Shown here in pieces: positions 36,741-45,915 of a DNA stretch of 64,000 nucleotides (its first letter is position 1; each line of letters starts with the position of its first letter). Both the position numbers and the translations under genes were made by a program. The stretch spans positions 682,627 to 746,626 of the forward strand of contig PEKW01000006.1 of assembly GCA_002796995.1 (NCBI GenBank), written 5' to 3'. The notes below the pieces were generated by a model, which did not search any database, was not told the DNA's origin, and saw nothing but the letters and a program-made list of their open reading frames with translations. Source of the stretch: Rhizobium sp. (lineage in GTDB: Bacteria > Pseudomonadota > Alphaproteobacteria > Rhizobiales > Rhizobiaceae).

Positions 36741-37414
36741 GCCGGCTCCGCCGCCTTGTCGAGATAGTAGCCGATGCCGCGCGCGGTGCGCACGGTCAGG
36801 CCATAGGGCCCGAGCCGCTTGCGCAGGCGGCTGACATATTGCTCGATGGCATTGGCGCTGAGGTCGTCGTCGAAGCCGGCCAGCGACTGGATGATCGCAT
36901 CCTTCGGAACCACCTTGCCGGCCCGCATGAACAGGACTTCGAGAATGCCGAGCTCGCGCGCCGGCAGGTCGATCAGCACGCCGTCGGCGGAAAAGGTCCG
37001 CGAGGTGAGATCGAGAGACACATTGCCGTATTGCACGGACGAGGAATGCAGCCCGGCGCGCCGGCGCAAAAGCACGCGCACGCGCGCCTCGAGCTCGCTG
37101 ACGTCGAAGGGCTTGGTCATGTAGTCGTCAGCGCCGAGATCGAGTCCTTTGACCCGCTCCTCCGTCGTGCCGCGCGCCGTGAGGATCAGCACGGCCGCCT
37201 TGTCCTGCCGTGCCCGCATCGAGCGCAGCACCTGCAGGCCACCCATTTCCGGCAGGTTCAGATCGAGGATGACGAGATCGAAGGTCTCCGTCGCGGTAAC
37301 CGCATCGGCCGATGCGCCGTCACCCACCACGTCCACGGCATAGCCGCTGCCGCGCAGGATCGAGGACAGCCCGTCTGCCAGCGTCTCGTTGTCCTCGACC
37401 AGAAGTATGCGCAA
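36737..37414 (-). CDS. tctD: Response regulator TctD-like (OmpR/PhoB type)
   Basis: A 225-residue OmpR-type regulator. The receiver begins RILLVEDNE, with the acidic pair near 7-8, phospho-acceptor Asp51 in VILDLNLPEMGG, and Lys in DDYMTKPFDVSE near 100. A winged-helix DNA-binding domain with LPARELGILEVLFMR and the recognition helix NAIEQYVSRLRKRL follows. The start is TTG 37414, preceded by GGAGGGGG and matching the usual start of the family; a GTG 21 bp upstream is the alternative. It is divergent from the solute-binding protein at 37491 and pairs with TctE. Confidence 0.9.
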   Translation of the reverse strand: MRILLVEDNETLADGLSSILRGSGYAVDVVGDGASADAVTATETFDLVILDLNLPEMGGLQVLRSMRARQDKAAVLILTARGTTEERVKGLDLGADDYMTKPFDVSELEARVRVLLRRRAGLHSSSVQYGNVSLDLTSRTFSADGVLIDLPARELGILEVLFMRAGKVVPKDAIIQSLAGFDDDLSANAIEQYVSRLRKRLGPYGLTVRTARGIGYYLDKAAEPA

Positions 37415-37490
37415 GTTGGTCCCCCTCCTCGCCACTCTAACGGCGAGCCCGCGGCTTGTGAACGCCTGCCGGCCACGGCATTATGAATTT

Positions 37491-38561
37491 ATGCGCATTG
37501 TTCTCCTGATCATTCTCTTCCTCCTCGGCCAGTCGGTTGTCGCCCGGGCCGGCACGACGCTCTTTCCGGCTCGCGCCGCCGGCGCCGATGCGCGGACCCT
37601 CGTCGTCTATTCCTCGCTCGACGAACCGGTGGCCCAGCCGATGATCGAGGCCTTTCAGGCGGCCCATCCCGATGTCGCCGTGCGCTATGAGGACATGCTG
37701 ACCGGCGAGATCTACGACCGCATCGTCAAGGAGACCGACAGCGGCGCCCGCACTGCCGACTTCGCCTTCTCCTCGGCGATGGATCTCCAGGTGAAACTGT
37801 CGAACGACGGCTATGCCCAGCGCAGCGACCTGCCGATGAGCGCGCGCTGGCCAGCCTGGGCCAACTGGCGCAACACGGCCTATGCGCTGACCTTCGAGCC
37901 GGCCGTCTTCGTCTATCACAAGCCGAGCTTCACCAAGGAAAAGCCGCCCGCCACCCGGGCCGAATTCGTCGACTATCTGAAGCGCCAGGGCAATGCCGTC
38001 TATGGCCGCATCGGCACCTACGACATCGAACGCTCCGGCGTCGGCTTCCTGTTCATGGCAAGGGACCAGGAGCAGTTCGGCGACATCTGGTCGGTGATCC
38101 AGACCATGGGGGCCGCCGGGGTGAAGCTCTACTCGACAAGCTCCGCCATCCTTGAGCGCATCGCCGACGGCCGCTTCGTGCTCGGCTACAACATCCTCGG
38201 CTCCTATGCCGCCGACTGGGCGTCGCGCCATCCCGACCTCGGCATCGTGCTGCCGAAGGACTACACCGTCGTCATGTCGCGCATCGGCCTCGTGCCGCAG
38301 GCGGCCAGTTCTCCGGACCTCGGGCGGGCCTATCTCGAATTCTTCATGTCGCGCGAGGGCCAGACCATCATGGCGCGGCAGCTGCAGATCGCCGCGGTCA
38401 GCCCCGACGTCGCCGGAGAGAACACCGCGACCACGCTGCAGGAGCAGCTCGGCAAGCAGCTGAGGCCCGTCCCGGTCAGTCCCGGCCTCATGGTCTATCT
38501 CGACCAGGTCAAGCGCGCACGGCTGATCAGCCGGTGGAACGAGGTCTTGCGGCTGCAATAG
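37491..38561 (+). CDS. Extracellular solute-binding protein next to tctDE/tctCBA
   Basis: A 356-residue periplasmic binding protein of the iron/spermidine (type 2) class. It has an N-terminal signal peptide (residues 1-20, RIVLLIILFLLGQSVVARA). Its mature domain shows TLVVYSSLDEPVAQPMIEAF and ILGYNILGSYAADWA. No ABC permease or ATPase belongs to it. It lies between divergent tctD and the tctCBA operon, an arrangement I recognise from other tct loci where a binding protein may act as an accessory sensor for TctE. That role is inference. A putrescine or ferric-ion binding protein is the alternative. Confidence 0.75.
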   Translation: MRIVLLIILFLLGQSVVARAGTTLFPARAAGADARTLVVYSSLDEPVAQPMIEAFQAAHPDVAVRYEDMLTGEIYDRIVKETDSGARTADFAFSSAMDLQVKLSNDGYAQRSDLPMSARWPAWANWRNTAYALTFEPAVFVYHKPSFTKEKPPATRAEFVDYLKRQGNAVYGRIGTYDIERSGVGFLFMARDQEQFGDIWSVIQTMGAAGVKLYSTSSAILERIADGRFVLGYNILGSYAADWASRHPDLGIVLPKDYTVVMSRIGLVPQAASSPDLGRAYLEFFMSREGQTIMARQLQIAAVSPDVAGENTATTLQEQLGKQLRPVPVSPGLMVYLDQVKRARLISRWNEVLRLQ

Positions 38562-38779
38562 TTCGGCGTATGCTTTTCGGTGGCCCACATCGTCCGGACG
38601 GGAGAACGCCGGCGATGTCAGGCAAATGTCAGCTTGGTATGATCTTATTCGAGTGCGGTCACGCGTGGAGGCGTTTGGCCGGCAAGGTCGGGAGGAGACC
38701 TGGTAGGATCCGGCACCTGTCCGTCTGGACACGGTCTTGCCGATTGCCGGAACGCTCCCCTGTCCGCTCAACAAGAAAT

Positions 38780-38799
38780 GCACTGCCGATGAGCAGTGC
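38780..38799 (+). promoter_or_regulatory. Leader hairpin upstream of tctC
   Basis: GCACTGC (38780-38786) and GCAGTGC (38793-38799) form a perfect 7-bp stem with a 6-nt loop. It ends 5 bp before the GGAGGA ribosome-binding site of tctC. The rest of the 256-bp region 38562-38817 shows no gene. Confidence 0.5.
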
Positions 38800-38817
38800 C
38801 TGACGGAGGAGTTCATC

Positions 38818-39762
38818 TTGAAACAGTTTATCCTGGCAACCATCATGGCCGGCGCGATCGCGCTGCCGACCTTTGCCGCCGACTACACCATCATGGCGCC
38901 CGCTAATCCGGGCGGCGGCTGGGACCAGACCGCCCGCTCGATGCAGACCGTGCTGCAGCAGGAAGGCATTTCGCCCGCTGCCCAGGTTCAGAACGTTCCG
39001 GGCGCCGGCGGCACGATCGGCCTTGCCCAGTTCGCCAACCAGGCGAAGGGCAACCCGAACGCGCTGATCGTCGGCGGCTATGTCATGGTCGGCGCGATCC
39101 TCACCAACAAGTCCCCGGTTTCGCTGAAGGACGTCACACCGATCGCCCGACTGACCGGCGAGTATGAGGCCATCGTCGTTCCCGCCGCCTCGCCGATCCA
39201 GACCATGGGCGATCTCGTCGAGGCGCTGAAGAAGGATCCGGGTTCAGTCTCCTGGGCTGGCGGCTCCGCCGGCGGCACGGACCATATCGCCGTCGGCCTG
39301 ATCGCCAAGGCGGCCGGCGTCGATCCGACCAAGATCAACTACATCGCCTTCTCCGGCGGTGGCGAGGCTCTGGCCGCCATCCTCGGCAGCCAGGTGACCG
39401 CAGGCATTTCCGGCTACGGCGAATTCGAAGCGCAGGTGAAGTCGGGCACGCTGCGCCTGCTCGCCGTCTCCAGCGCCGAGCGCCTGGCCAATGCCGACGC
39501 ACCGACGCTGAAGGAAAGCGGCCTCGATGTGGTCGTCGAGAACTGGCGCATGGTCGCCGCCGCTCCGGGCCTCACCCCGGAACAGACCGCCGCCGTTTCG
39601 GCTGACGTCGAGAAGATGGTCAAGTCCGCCAGCTGGCAGGAAATCCTGAAGACCAAGGGCTGGCAGGACACCTACCTCGCCGGCGACGCCTTCAAGGCCC
39701 AGCTCGAAAAGGACGTTACCGCCACCGAAGCTGTCCTCAAGGACATCGGGCTGGTGAAATGA
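38818..39762 (+). CDS. tctC: Tripartite tricarboxylate transporter substrate-binding protein TctC
   Basis: A 314-residue periplasmic TctC-type binding protein. A signal peptide spans residues 1-20 (ending LPTFAA). The mature protein starts [21 protein letters not shown], the family hallmark, followed by [16 protein letters not shown] near 60 and [18 protein letters not shown] near 178. The start is a TTG at 38818 with GGAGGA 7 bp upstream, the only start that keeps the signal peptide intact and has a strong site. It delivers citrate or related carboxylates to the TctAB permease. The stop overlaps the tctB start. Confidence 0.92.
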   Translation: MKQFILATIMAGAIALPTFAADYTIMAPANPGGGWDQTARSMQTVLQQEGISPAAQVQNVPGAGGTIGLAQFANQAKGNPNALIVGGYVMVGAILTNKSPVSLKDVTPIARLTGEYEAIVVPAASPIQTMGDLVEALKKDPGSVSWAGGSAGGTDHIAVGLIAKAAGVDPTKINYIAFSGGGEALAAILGSQVTAGISGYGEFEAQVKSGTLRLLAVSSAERLANADAPTLKESGLDVVVENWRMVAAAPGLTPEQTAAVSADVEKMVKSASWQEILKTKGWQDTYLAGDAFKAQLEKDVTATEAVLKDIGLVK

Positions 39763-40250
39763 GCGAGGCAAACACCTCAACGACGGAAACACGCCGCCCC
39801 GACGGGGCGGCGCTTGTCATCGCCCTGGTGCTCGCGGCGCTCGCCGCGCTCATTTTCTGGGACGTCGATCGCCTGAGCGACGTCGTCGGCTATTCGCCGG
39901 TCGGCCCGGCCACCGTGCCGAAATGGATCGCCTTCGGCCTCGCCGGCCTTTCCGTCTGGACGGCGATCGCCGCCTTCCGCCGCGACTTCCCCGAGCGCGA
40001 GCATCAGGAAATCGCACCCGTCGCCTGGATCATCGGCGGCCTGGTTGGCCAGATGCTGCTGCTCCCGACGCTCGGCTTCTCGATCGCCACCGGCGTGCTC
40101 TTTGCGGCGACCGCCCGGGCCTTCGGCAAGCGGCAGCTGTGGTTCTCCCTGCCGATCGGCATCGCGATCTCGCTCGCCGTCTGGCTGATCTTCGCCCTAT
40201 TGCTGCAACTCTCGTTGCCGGCCGGACCGCTCGAACGCCTGTTCCTCTGA
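39759..40250 (+). CDS. tctB: Tripartite tricarboxylate transporter TctB subunit
   Basis: A 163-residue small membrane subunit with four hydrophobic segments (about 19-35, 55-72, 92-115 and 126-150), as in TctB proteins. It starts with an ATGA overlap with tctC. The N-terminal cytoplasmic tail is polar. It is weakly conserved in sequence, so the assignment rests on topology and position between tctC and tctA. Confidence 0.9.
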   Translation: MSEANTSTTETRRPDGAALVIALVLAALAALIFWDVDRLSDVVGYSPVGPATVPKWIAFGLAGLSVWTAIAAFRRDFPEREHQEIAPVAWIIGGLVGQMLLLPTLGFSIATGVLFAATARAFGKRQLWFSLPIGIAISLAVWLIFALLLQLSLPAGPLERLFL

Positions 40251-40263
40251 GGAGTAGCCACTC

Positions 40264-41781
40264 ATGGATACCTTCGAATTCCTCTGGCAGGGCATGCTCG
40301 TCGCAGCCCAGCCGATGAACCTCTTCTATGCGCTGGTCGGCGTAACGCTCGGAACGGCCGTCGGCGTCCTGCCGGGCATCGGCCCGGCGCTCACCGTCGC
40401 GCTGCTGCTGCCCATCACCTTCAAGCTCGACCCGGCCGGATCGCTGATCATGTTCGCCGGCATCTACTACGGCGGCATGTATGGCGGCTCGACCACGTCG
40501 ATCCTGCTCAACACGCCCGGCGAGAGCGCCTCGATCGTCACCGCGCTCGAGGGCAACAAGATGGCCCGCGCCGGACGCGGCGGCCCGGCCCTTGCGACCG
40601 CTGCCATTGGTTCCTTCGTCGCCGGCCTGATCGCCACGATCGCCCTTGCCTTCATCGCCCCCTTCATCGTCAAGCTCGCCCTGGTCTTCGGTCCGCGCGA
40701 ATATTTCGCCCTGATGGTGCTGGCCTTCGTCACCGTCTCCTCGGCCTTCGGCGACTCGACGCTGCGCGGCCTGACCTCGCTCTTCATCGGCCTGACGCTG
40801 GCAACCGTCGGCATCGACCAGCTGACCGGCCAGACGCGCATGAGCTTCGGCGTGCCGGACCTGCTAGACGGCATCGAAGTAACGACGCTCGCCGTCGCCA
40901 TGTTCGCCATCGGCGAAAGCCTGTTCCTCGCCGCCCAGGGCGACCGTGGACCGGACAAGGTCGAGGCGGTCAAGGGATCGGTGTGGATGACTGCGGCCGA
41001 CTGGGGCCGCTCGTGGAAGCCCTGGCTGCGCGGCACGGCGATCGGCTTTCCGATCGGCGCCATGCCGGCTGGCGGCGCCGAGATCGGCACCTTCCTCTCC
41101 TATGCGACGGAAAAGCGGCTGACCAAGCATCCCGAGGAGTTCGGTAACGGCGCCATCGAAGGCGTGGCCGGTCCGGAAGCTGCGAACAACGCCTCTGCCG
41201 CCGGTACCCTCGTGCCGCTGCTCACTCTTGGCCTGCCGACCACGGCGACCGCCGCCATCATGCTCGCCGGCTTCCAGCAATACGGCCTGCAGCCCGGCCC
41301 GCTGCTGTTTGCCACCAATCCGCAGCTCGTCTGGGGCCTGATCGCCAGCTTGCTGATCGCCAACTTCATGCTGCTGATCCTCAACCTGCCGCTGATCGGC
41401 CTGTGGGTCCGCCTGCTGACCATCCCCAAGCCCTGGCTCTATGCCGGCATCCTCTTGTTCGCGACGCTCGGCACCATCGGCGCCAATCCGTCGATCTACG
41501 AACTCGGCATGCTGCTCGCCTTCGGCGTGATGGGCTACATCATGCGGATCTTCGGCTATCCGATCGCCCCAGTGGTCGTTGGCCTGATCCTCGGGCCGCT
41601 GGCCGAGCAGCAGCTGCGCCGGGCACTGTCGATCAGCCAGGGCGACGTGACGGTACTCTTCACCTCGCCGATCGCCGCCGGCCTTCTGCTGCTGGCCGCC
41701 ACGGCGCTCATCCTGCCGCTGATCCTGCGCGCTCGCGGCAAGGGCGAAGTCCTGTCGCATCTCGCCGCCAGCGAAGACTGA
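40264..41781 (+). CDS. tctA: Tripartite tricarboxylate transporter TctA subunit
   Basis: A 505-residue large permease with about 12 membrane segments. The conserved N-terminal [19 protein letters not shown] near 28-45 and [14 protein letters not shown] near 75-90 are the hallmarks of TctA. A second copy-like motif ([21 protein letters not shown] near 263) reflects the internal repeat of the family. GAGGAG precedes the ATG. It uses the ion gradient to drive carboxylate uptake with TctB and TctC. A strong terminator follows at 41806. Confidence 0.94.
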   Translation: MDTFEFLWQGMLVAAQPMNLFYALVGVTLGTAVGVLPGIGPALTVALLLPITFKLDPAGSLIMFAGIYYGGMYGGSTTSILLNTPGESASIVTALEGNKMARAGRGGPALATAAIGSFVAGLIATIALAFIAPFIVKLALVFGPREYFALMVLAFVTVSSAFGDSTLRGLTSLFIGLTLATVGIDQLTGQTRMSFGVPDLLDGIEVTTLAVAMFAIGESLFLAAQGDRGPDKVEAVKGSVWMTAADWGRSWKPWLRGTAIGFPIGAMPAGGAEIGTFLSYATEKRLTKHPEEFGNGAIEGVAGPEAANNASAAGTLVPLLTLGLPTTATAAIMLAGFQQYGLQPGPLLFATNPQLVWGLIASLLIANFMLLILNLPLIGLWVRLLTIPKPWLYAGILLFATLGTIGANPSIYELGMLLAFGVMGYIMRIFGYPIAPVVVGLILGPLAEQQLRRALSISQGDVTVLFTSPIAAGLLLLAATALILPLILRARGKGEVLSHLAASED

Positions 41782-41805
41782 CCCTGATAGAAATGACGAA
41801 GATCA

Positions 41806-41842
41806 ATGCGGGCCGGAACCCAACAGTTCCGGCCCGCATTTC
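41806..41842 (+). terminator. Terminator after tctA
   Basis: A 14-bp perfect stem (41806-41819 with 41826-41839) around a 6-nt loop, ending in TTTC. It lies 25 bp after the tctA stop. The T-run is short but the stem is strong. Confidence 0.7.
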
Positions 41843-41931
41843 TTGCATGGCTGCACTGAATATATCGCCATTGTAGAAACCGCTAATGAGGACCATCTTT
41901 CTCTTGTCAACACACAGAGAAAGCAAAGACA

Positions 41932-42102
41932 ATGTCTGTCCTTACAGGTTCCATGCATAAGGGTTTCCTTGGTAGGGCCTTCGCCGTCATCGGAGCAGCA
42001 AGCGCCGCCGCCGCAGCCGTCGAGGCTCATCGCAGCCCGCGCGCCCGTGATCTGCGCACGCTCGGCATCGATCCCGAAGGCTTCCGCAAGGTTCGCCTCT
42101 AA
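41932..42102 (+). CDS. Small 56-residue protein with LGID-type C-terminus
   Basis: An ATG at 41932 opens a 56-codon frame ending at 42102. It has a central Ala-rich hydrophobic segment (AFAVIGAASAAAAAVEA, about 16-32) and a basic C-terminus with RARDLRTLGIDPEGFRKVRL. Small rhizobial proteins with a similar R-LR-LGID-x-F end are familiar to me, but no function is known. It sits as a single unit between the tctA terminator and its own terminator at 42133, and a TTTCTCT/AGAGAAA inverted repeat (41898-41904, 41916-41922) lies just upstream. No strong ribosome-binding site is seen, so expression is uncertain. Confidence 0.68.
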   Translation: MSVLTGSMHKGFLGRAFAVIGAASAAAAAVEAHRSPRARDLRTLGIDPEGFRKVRL

Positions 42103-42132
42103 ACGCTGACCGAAACTCCCAGTACCCAAGAC

Positions 42133-42166
42133 CAAGGCCGACGTTTTCGCCGGCCTTTTGTTTTTT
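42133..42166 (+). terminator. Terminator between small protein and GlxA-type regulator
   Basis: AAGGCCGACG and CGCCGGCCTT form a stem with one mismatch around TTTT, followed by TTGTTTTTT. It terminates the small gene from the left and abuts the stop codon of the leftward AraC-type regulator gene. Confidence 0.75.
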
Positions 42167-43185
42167 CAGGCATTGGTTTCCGCCGCATGGCGCCGCCGCG
42201 CGGCAACCGGCGTGATGGCAAATTCCTTGCGGAACTTGCGGATGAAGTGCGAGACGTTCTCGAAGCCCGTCTCCAGCGCGATGTCGATCAGCGGCTTGTC
42301 GGTGAACACCACCAGTCGGCGCGCATGTTCCAGCCTCAACCGGATATACATGGCGACCGGCGTCGCACCGAACTCGGTTCGGAACAGCCGCTCCAGCTGG
42401 CGGCGCGACAGGCCGACCGCTTCCGACACATCATCGATGCTGACCACATCCTCGATATGCTGCTCCATCATGATCAGCGCCATGTTGGTGCGCTTGTCCC
42501 TGACCGGCGTCGAACCGAGCGGATTGCGCGTCTGCATCTCGCTGGCATCGCGGCGGCGGGTGATCTGCATGATTTCCAGCGCATTGCGCTCGGCAGCCTC
42601 CCCCACATGGCGGCGGATCAGATAGGTGGCAAGATCGGCGACGCTAGACCCGCCGGCGCAGGTGATGCGGCCATGGTCCTCGACGAACAGGCGCTTGGAC
42701 GTGGCGTCGATCGAGGGAAAGCGCGAGCGGAACTCGACATAGTGCAGCCAGCTGACGCAGGCGCTGCGGTTTTCCAGGAGGCCGGCCTCGGCGAGAATGA
42801 AGCTGCCGGTGCAGACCCCGATGATCGGCACCCCGGCAGCTGCGGCTTCATGCAGGAAGGCGATCGCCTCGCGGTCGATGGGTTCGGCAACGTTGAGCCG
42901 CCCGCCGACGACGGCGATGTAGCTGAACTGCGTCGGATTGCCGAGCGGCGCGGTCGGCGCGACCTGGATGCCGCAACTCGCCGTGATGAAGTTGCGCGTG
43001 CTGCCCAGTACCGCCCAGTCGCAATTCACCCGGCCGGAGCGATCCTCGACATCGCTGCCGAGGCGCAGCGCATCGGCAAACAGCGAAAATGCGCTCAGCG
43101 TGAAGCTGCGCGCGAGGATGAAGCCGATGCGGAGCACCGGCTGGTTCTTCTGCGCTTTCGCTCTGCTGGCGTTTGCCTGCGTCAT
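42166..43185 (-). CDS. GlxA-type AraC-family regulator with DJ-1/PfpI domain
   Basis: A 339-residue regulator. Residues about 20-185 form a DJ-1/PfpI (class I amidotransferase-like) domain that includes GVCTGSFILAEAGLL near 118 with the nucleophile-elbow Cys. Residues about 235-325 hold the AraC helix-turn-helix pair (SIDDVSEAVGLSRRQLERLF, then PLIDIALETGFENVSHF). GlxA-type regulators often control catabolism of quaternary amines or amino acids. The ATG at 43185 begins the conserved region. Upstream, separated by a terminator, lies the dpp operon; which genes it controls is unknown. Confidence 0.9.
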   Translation of the reverse strand: MTQANASRAKAQKNQPVLRIGFILARSFTLSAFSLFADALRLGSDVEDRSGRVNCDWAVLGSTRNFITASCGIQVAPTAPLGNPTQFSYIAVVGGRLNVAEPIDREAIAFLHEAAAAGVPIIGVCTGSFILAEAGLLENRSACVSWLHYVEFRSRFPSIDATSKRLFVEDHGRITCAGGSSVADLATYLIRRHVGEAAERNALEIMQITRRRDASEMQTRNPLGSTPVRDKRTNMALIMMEQHIEDVVSIDDVSEAVGLSRRQLERLFRTEFGATPVAMYIRLRLEHARRLVVFTDKPLIDIALETGFENVSHFIRKFRKEFAITPVAARRRHAAETNA

Positions 43186-43228
43186 GAATGACCGTGACCC
43201 GATTTCAGTAGGAACTTCGCAAATAGCA

Positions 43229-43259
43229 AAGGCGGGCAGGAATATCCACTGCCCGCCTT
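43229..43259 (-). terminator. Terminator of dppABCDF operon
   Basis: AAGGCGGGCAG (43229-43239) and CTGCCCGCCTT (43249-43259) form an 11-bp stem. On the minus strand it follows the dppF stop by 35 bp and is followed by TTTGCTATTT. Confidence 0.7.
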
Positions 43260-43294
43260 CAGGCGACGAATTCGAACCGGGCCTTTGAGCGGCC

Positions 43295-44146
43295 TCAGCC
43301 GGCCTTGGCGACCGGGCGGACGCGCTTGGCCATGCGGGCGCGGATGGACTCCACGTCGGCGCGCGGCGTCGCGGCGAACAGCGTTTTGGTGTAGTCGTGC
43401 TTCGGATCGGAGAAGACTTCCTCGCGCGTGCCGTATTCGACCGCCTCGCCATAATACATCACCATCACCTCGTCGGCGATGTAGCGCACCACCGACAGGT
43501 CGTGGCTGATGAAGACGTAGGTGAGGCCGAACTCTTCCTGCAGGTCGGCCAAGAGGTTCAGCACCTGGGCCTGGACCGAGAGGTCGAGCGCCGAAACCGG
43601 CTCGTCGAGCACCAGGAGTTTCGGGTTCAGCATCAGCGCGCGGGCAATGGCGATACGCTGGCGCTGGCCGCCGGAGAACATGTGCGGATAGCGGTTGTAG
43701 TGTTCGGGGCCAAGGCCGACCTTGATCAGCATCTCGGTCGCGCGTGCACGGCGCTCCGCCGAGCTCATGTTCGTGTTGATCAACAGCGGCTCGCCGAGCA
43801 CGTCGCCGATCTTCTGGCGCGGATTGAGCGAGCCATAGGGGTTCTGGAATACGATCTGCACCTTCTGCCGCATGTCGGCCGTCAGGTGCCCCGGACGCGT
43901 GTCGACGGGCTTTCCTTCGATCAGCAGTTCGCCTGATGTCGGCTCGTCGATGAAGGTGAGGATGCGGGCAAGCGTCGACTTGCCGCAACCGCTCTCGCCG
44001 ACGATCGCCAGCGTCTTGCCGGCCTCGAGCTTGAACGACACGCCCTTGACCGCGTGAACCACCTTCTCCGGCTTCAGGAAGCCGGTCGGTACATGGTAGT
44101 CGCGCGTGATGTTGCGGATTTCGAGCATGGGGGCTTTGTCGGTCAT
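43295..44146 (-). CDS. dppF: Dipeptide ABC transporter ATP-binding protein DppF
   Basis: A 283-residue ATPase with Walker A GESGCGKST near 50, Q-loop VFQNPYGSLNPRQ, signature FSGGQRQRIAIARAL near 156 and Walker B LLVLDEPVSALD near 178. It ends soon after the ATPase fold and lacks the C-terminal cysteine-rich oligopeptide extension, unlike the paralogue at 27748. The ATG overlaps the dppD stop. It energises di- or oligopeptide import together with DppD. Confidence 0.92.
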   Translation of the reverse strand: MTDKAPMLEIRNITRDYHVPTGFLKPEKVVHAVKGVSFKLEAGKTLAIVGESGCGKSTLARILTFIDEPTSGELLIEGKPVDTRPGHLTADMRQKVQIVFQNPYGSLNPRQKIGDVLGEPLLINTNMSSAERRARATEMLIKVGLGPEHYNRYPHMFSGGQRQRIAIARALMLNPKLLVLDEPVSALDLSVQAQVLNLLADLQEEFGLTYVFISHDLSVVRYIADEVMVMYYGEAVEYGTREEVFSDPKHDYTKTLFAATPRADVESIRARMAKRVRPVAKAG

Positions 44147-44991
44147 GCGTTCTCTCCTGCGGCCGCACCCGCCATGAAGTCGGAGACGGTGGTGAGGCGG
44201 TCGCCCGTGGCGTTTTCCGGCAGGGCCGAAAGCAGGGCCTTGGTATAGGCGTTCTTCGGCGCCTCGAAGAGCGAGAGCACGTCGGCCTCCTCCATCTTGC
44301 GCCCCTGGTACTGGACGATGACGCGATCGGCGGTCTCAGCGACCACGCCCATGTCATGGGTGATCATGATCAGGCCCATGCCGGTCTCGGCCTGCAGGTT
44401 CATCAGGAGGTCGAGGATCTGCTTCTGGATCGTCACGTCGAGCGCGGTGGTCGGCTCGTCGGCGATCAGGAGCTTCGGGTTGCAGGCGATCGCCATGGCG
44501 ATCATCACGCGCTGGCACTGGCCGCCCGACATCTGGTGCGGGAAGTGATTGAGCCGCTCGGCCGGATCGGGAAGACCGACCAGCTTGAACAGCGCGATCG
44601 CCCGCTCGCGCCGGGCCTGTCGCCCGAGGCCCATGTGGATGCGCAGTACTTCCTCGATCTGGAAGCCGACGGTGAAGCACGGGTTGAGGCTCGCCACCGG
44701 CTCCTGGAAGATCATGGCAATGTCCTTGCCGATCAGCTTGCGCCGCTCGGCAGCCGAAATGCCCTGAATGTCCCGGCCCTGGAACAGCATCTTGTCGGCG
44801 GTGATCTTGGCCGACCACGGCAGCAGGCCCATGACGGCCAGCATGGAGACCGACTTGCCGGATCCGCTCTCGCCGACGATCGCCAGCACTTCGCCGGCCT
44901 CGACCGAAAGCGTCACGCCGTCGACGGCCTTGAACCAGCCGGACGCCGTCTCGAACTGGACGGTCAGGTTTTCGATTTCGAGAAGCGCCAT
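44143..44991 (-). CDS. dppD: Dipeptide ABC transporter ATP-binding protein DppD
   Basis: A 282-residue ATPase with Walker [10 protein letters not shown] near 38, Q-loop [11 protein letters not shown], signature [15 protein letters not shown] near 152 and Walker [13 protein letters not shown] near 175. As with DppF here, it stops after the ATPase fold without the cysteine-cluster extension. Its ATG is 1 bp after the dppC stop, and its stop overlaps dppF. Confidence 0.92.
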   Translation of the reverse strand: MALLEIENLTVQFETASGWFKAVDGVTLSVEAGEVLAIVGESGSGKSVSMLAVMGLLPWSAKITADKMLFQGRDIQGISAAERRKLIGKDIAMIFQEPVASLNPCFTVGFQIEEVLRIHMGLGRQARRERAIALFKLVGLPDPAERLNHFPHQMSGGQCQRVMIAMAIACNPKLLIADEPTTALDVTIQKQILDLLMNLQAETGMGLIMITHDMGVVAETADRVIVQYQGRKMEEADVLSLFEAPKNAYTKALLSALPENATGDRLTTVSDFMAGAAAGENA

Positions 44992-44992
44992 G

Positions 44993-45901
44993 TCAGGACC
45001 TCTTCAGCTTGGGATCGAGGGCGTCGCGCAGGCCGTCGCCCATCAGGTTGATGGCAAGGACGGTGATCAGGATGGCAAGACCCGGGAAGGTCACCACCCA
45101 CCAGGCGCGCAGGATGAACTCGCGCGCTTCGGCGAGCATCGTGCCCCATTCCGGTGCCGGCGGCTGGGCGCCCATGCCGAGAAAGCCGAGCGCGGCCGCA
45201 TCGAGGATGGCGTTGGAGAAGGACAAGGTCGCCTGGACGATCAGCGGCGCCATGCAATTCGGCAGGATGGTGCGGAACATCAGGCGGATCGGGCCGGCGC
45301 CGGCGAGCCGTGCGGCGGTCACGTAGTCGCGGGTCTTTTCGGTCATCACGGCGGCACGCGTCAGGCGCACGAAATGCGGCTGCAGCGTGAGCGCAATGGC
45401 GATCATTCCGTTGGTTAGGCTCGGGCCGAGAATGGCGACGAGCACCAGCGCAAGAAGCAGCGACGGGAAGGCGAGGATGATGTCCATCAGCCGCATGATG
45501 ACGGTGTCGATCCAGCCGCGATAGTAGCCGGCGATCAGGCCGACCAGGATGCCGGTCGACAGCGACAGGGTGGTGACGAACACGCCGATGAACAGCGAAT
45601 ACTGCGCGCCGTAGATCAGCCGCGAGAGAATGTCGCGGCCGACCGGATCGGTGCCGAGCAGGAACGAGGTATTGCCACCCTCGAGCCAGGACGGCGGCAG
45701 GAGGGTTGCGTCGCGGTACTGCTCGAAGGGCGAATGCGGCGCGACGAGCGGTGCGAAAATGGCAATCAGCACGAGCGCGAGGAAGACGAACAGCCCGATG
45801 ACGGCGCCGCGGTTTTCCGAGAAGTAGAACCAGAATTCGGCCAGCATCTGGCGACGCAGCGCGGCGGTGGAGACCGGTTGAGTGGTGGCGGTATCGGCCA
45901 T
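44993..45901 (-). CDS. dppC: Dipeptide ABC transporter permease DppC
   Basis: A 302-residue permease with a polar N-terminus, a first membrane segment at about 34-53, the LLGTDPVGRDILSRLIYGAQ motif near 81-100 and EAA loop TRDYVTAARLAGAGPIR near 190. The family C-terminus GDGLRDALDPKLKRS is intact. It lies 14 bp after dppB. Confidence 0.92.
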   Translation of the reverse strand: MADTATTQPVSTAALRRQMLAEFWFYFSENRGAVIGLFVFLALVLIAIFAPLVAPHSPFEQYRDATLLPPSWLEGGNTSFLLGTDPVGRDILSRLIYGAQYSLFIGVFVTTLSLSTGILVGLIAGYYRGWIDTVIMRLMDIILAFPSLLLALVLVAILGPSLTNGMIAIALTLQPHFVRLTRAAVMTEKTRDYVTAARLAGAGPIRLMFRTILPNCMAPLIVQATLSFSNAILDAAALGFLGMGAQPPAPEWGTMLAEAREFILRAWWVVTFPGLAILITVLAINLMGDGLRDALDPKLKRS

Positions 45902-45915
45902 GGGATTTGCTCCTT

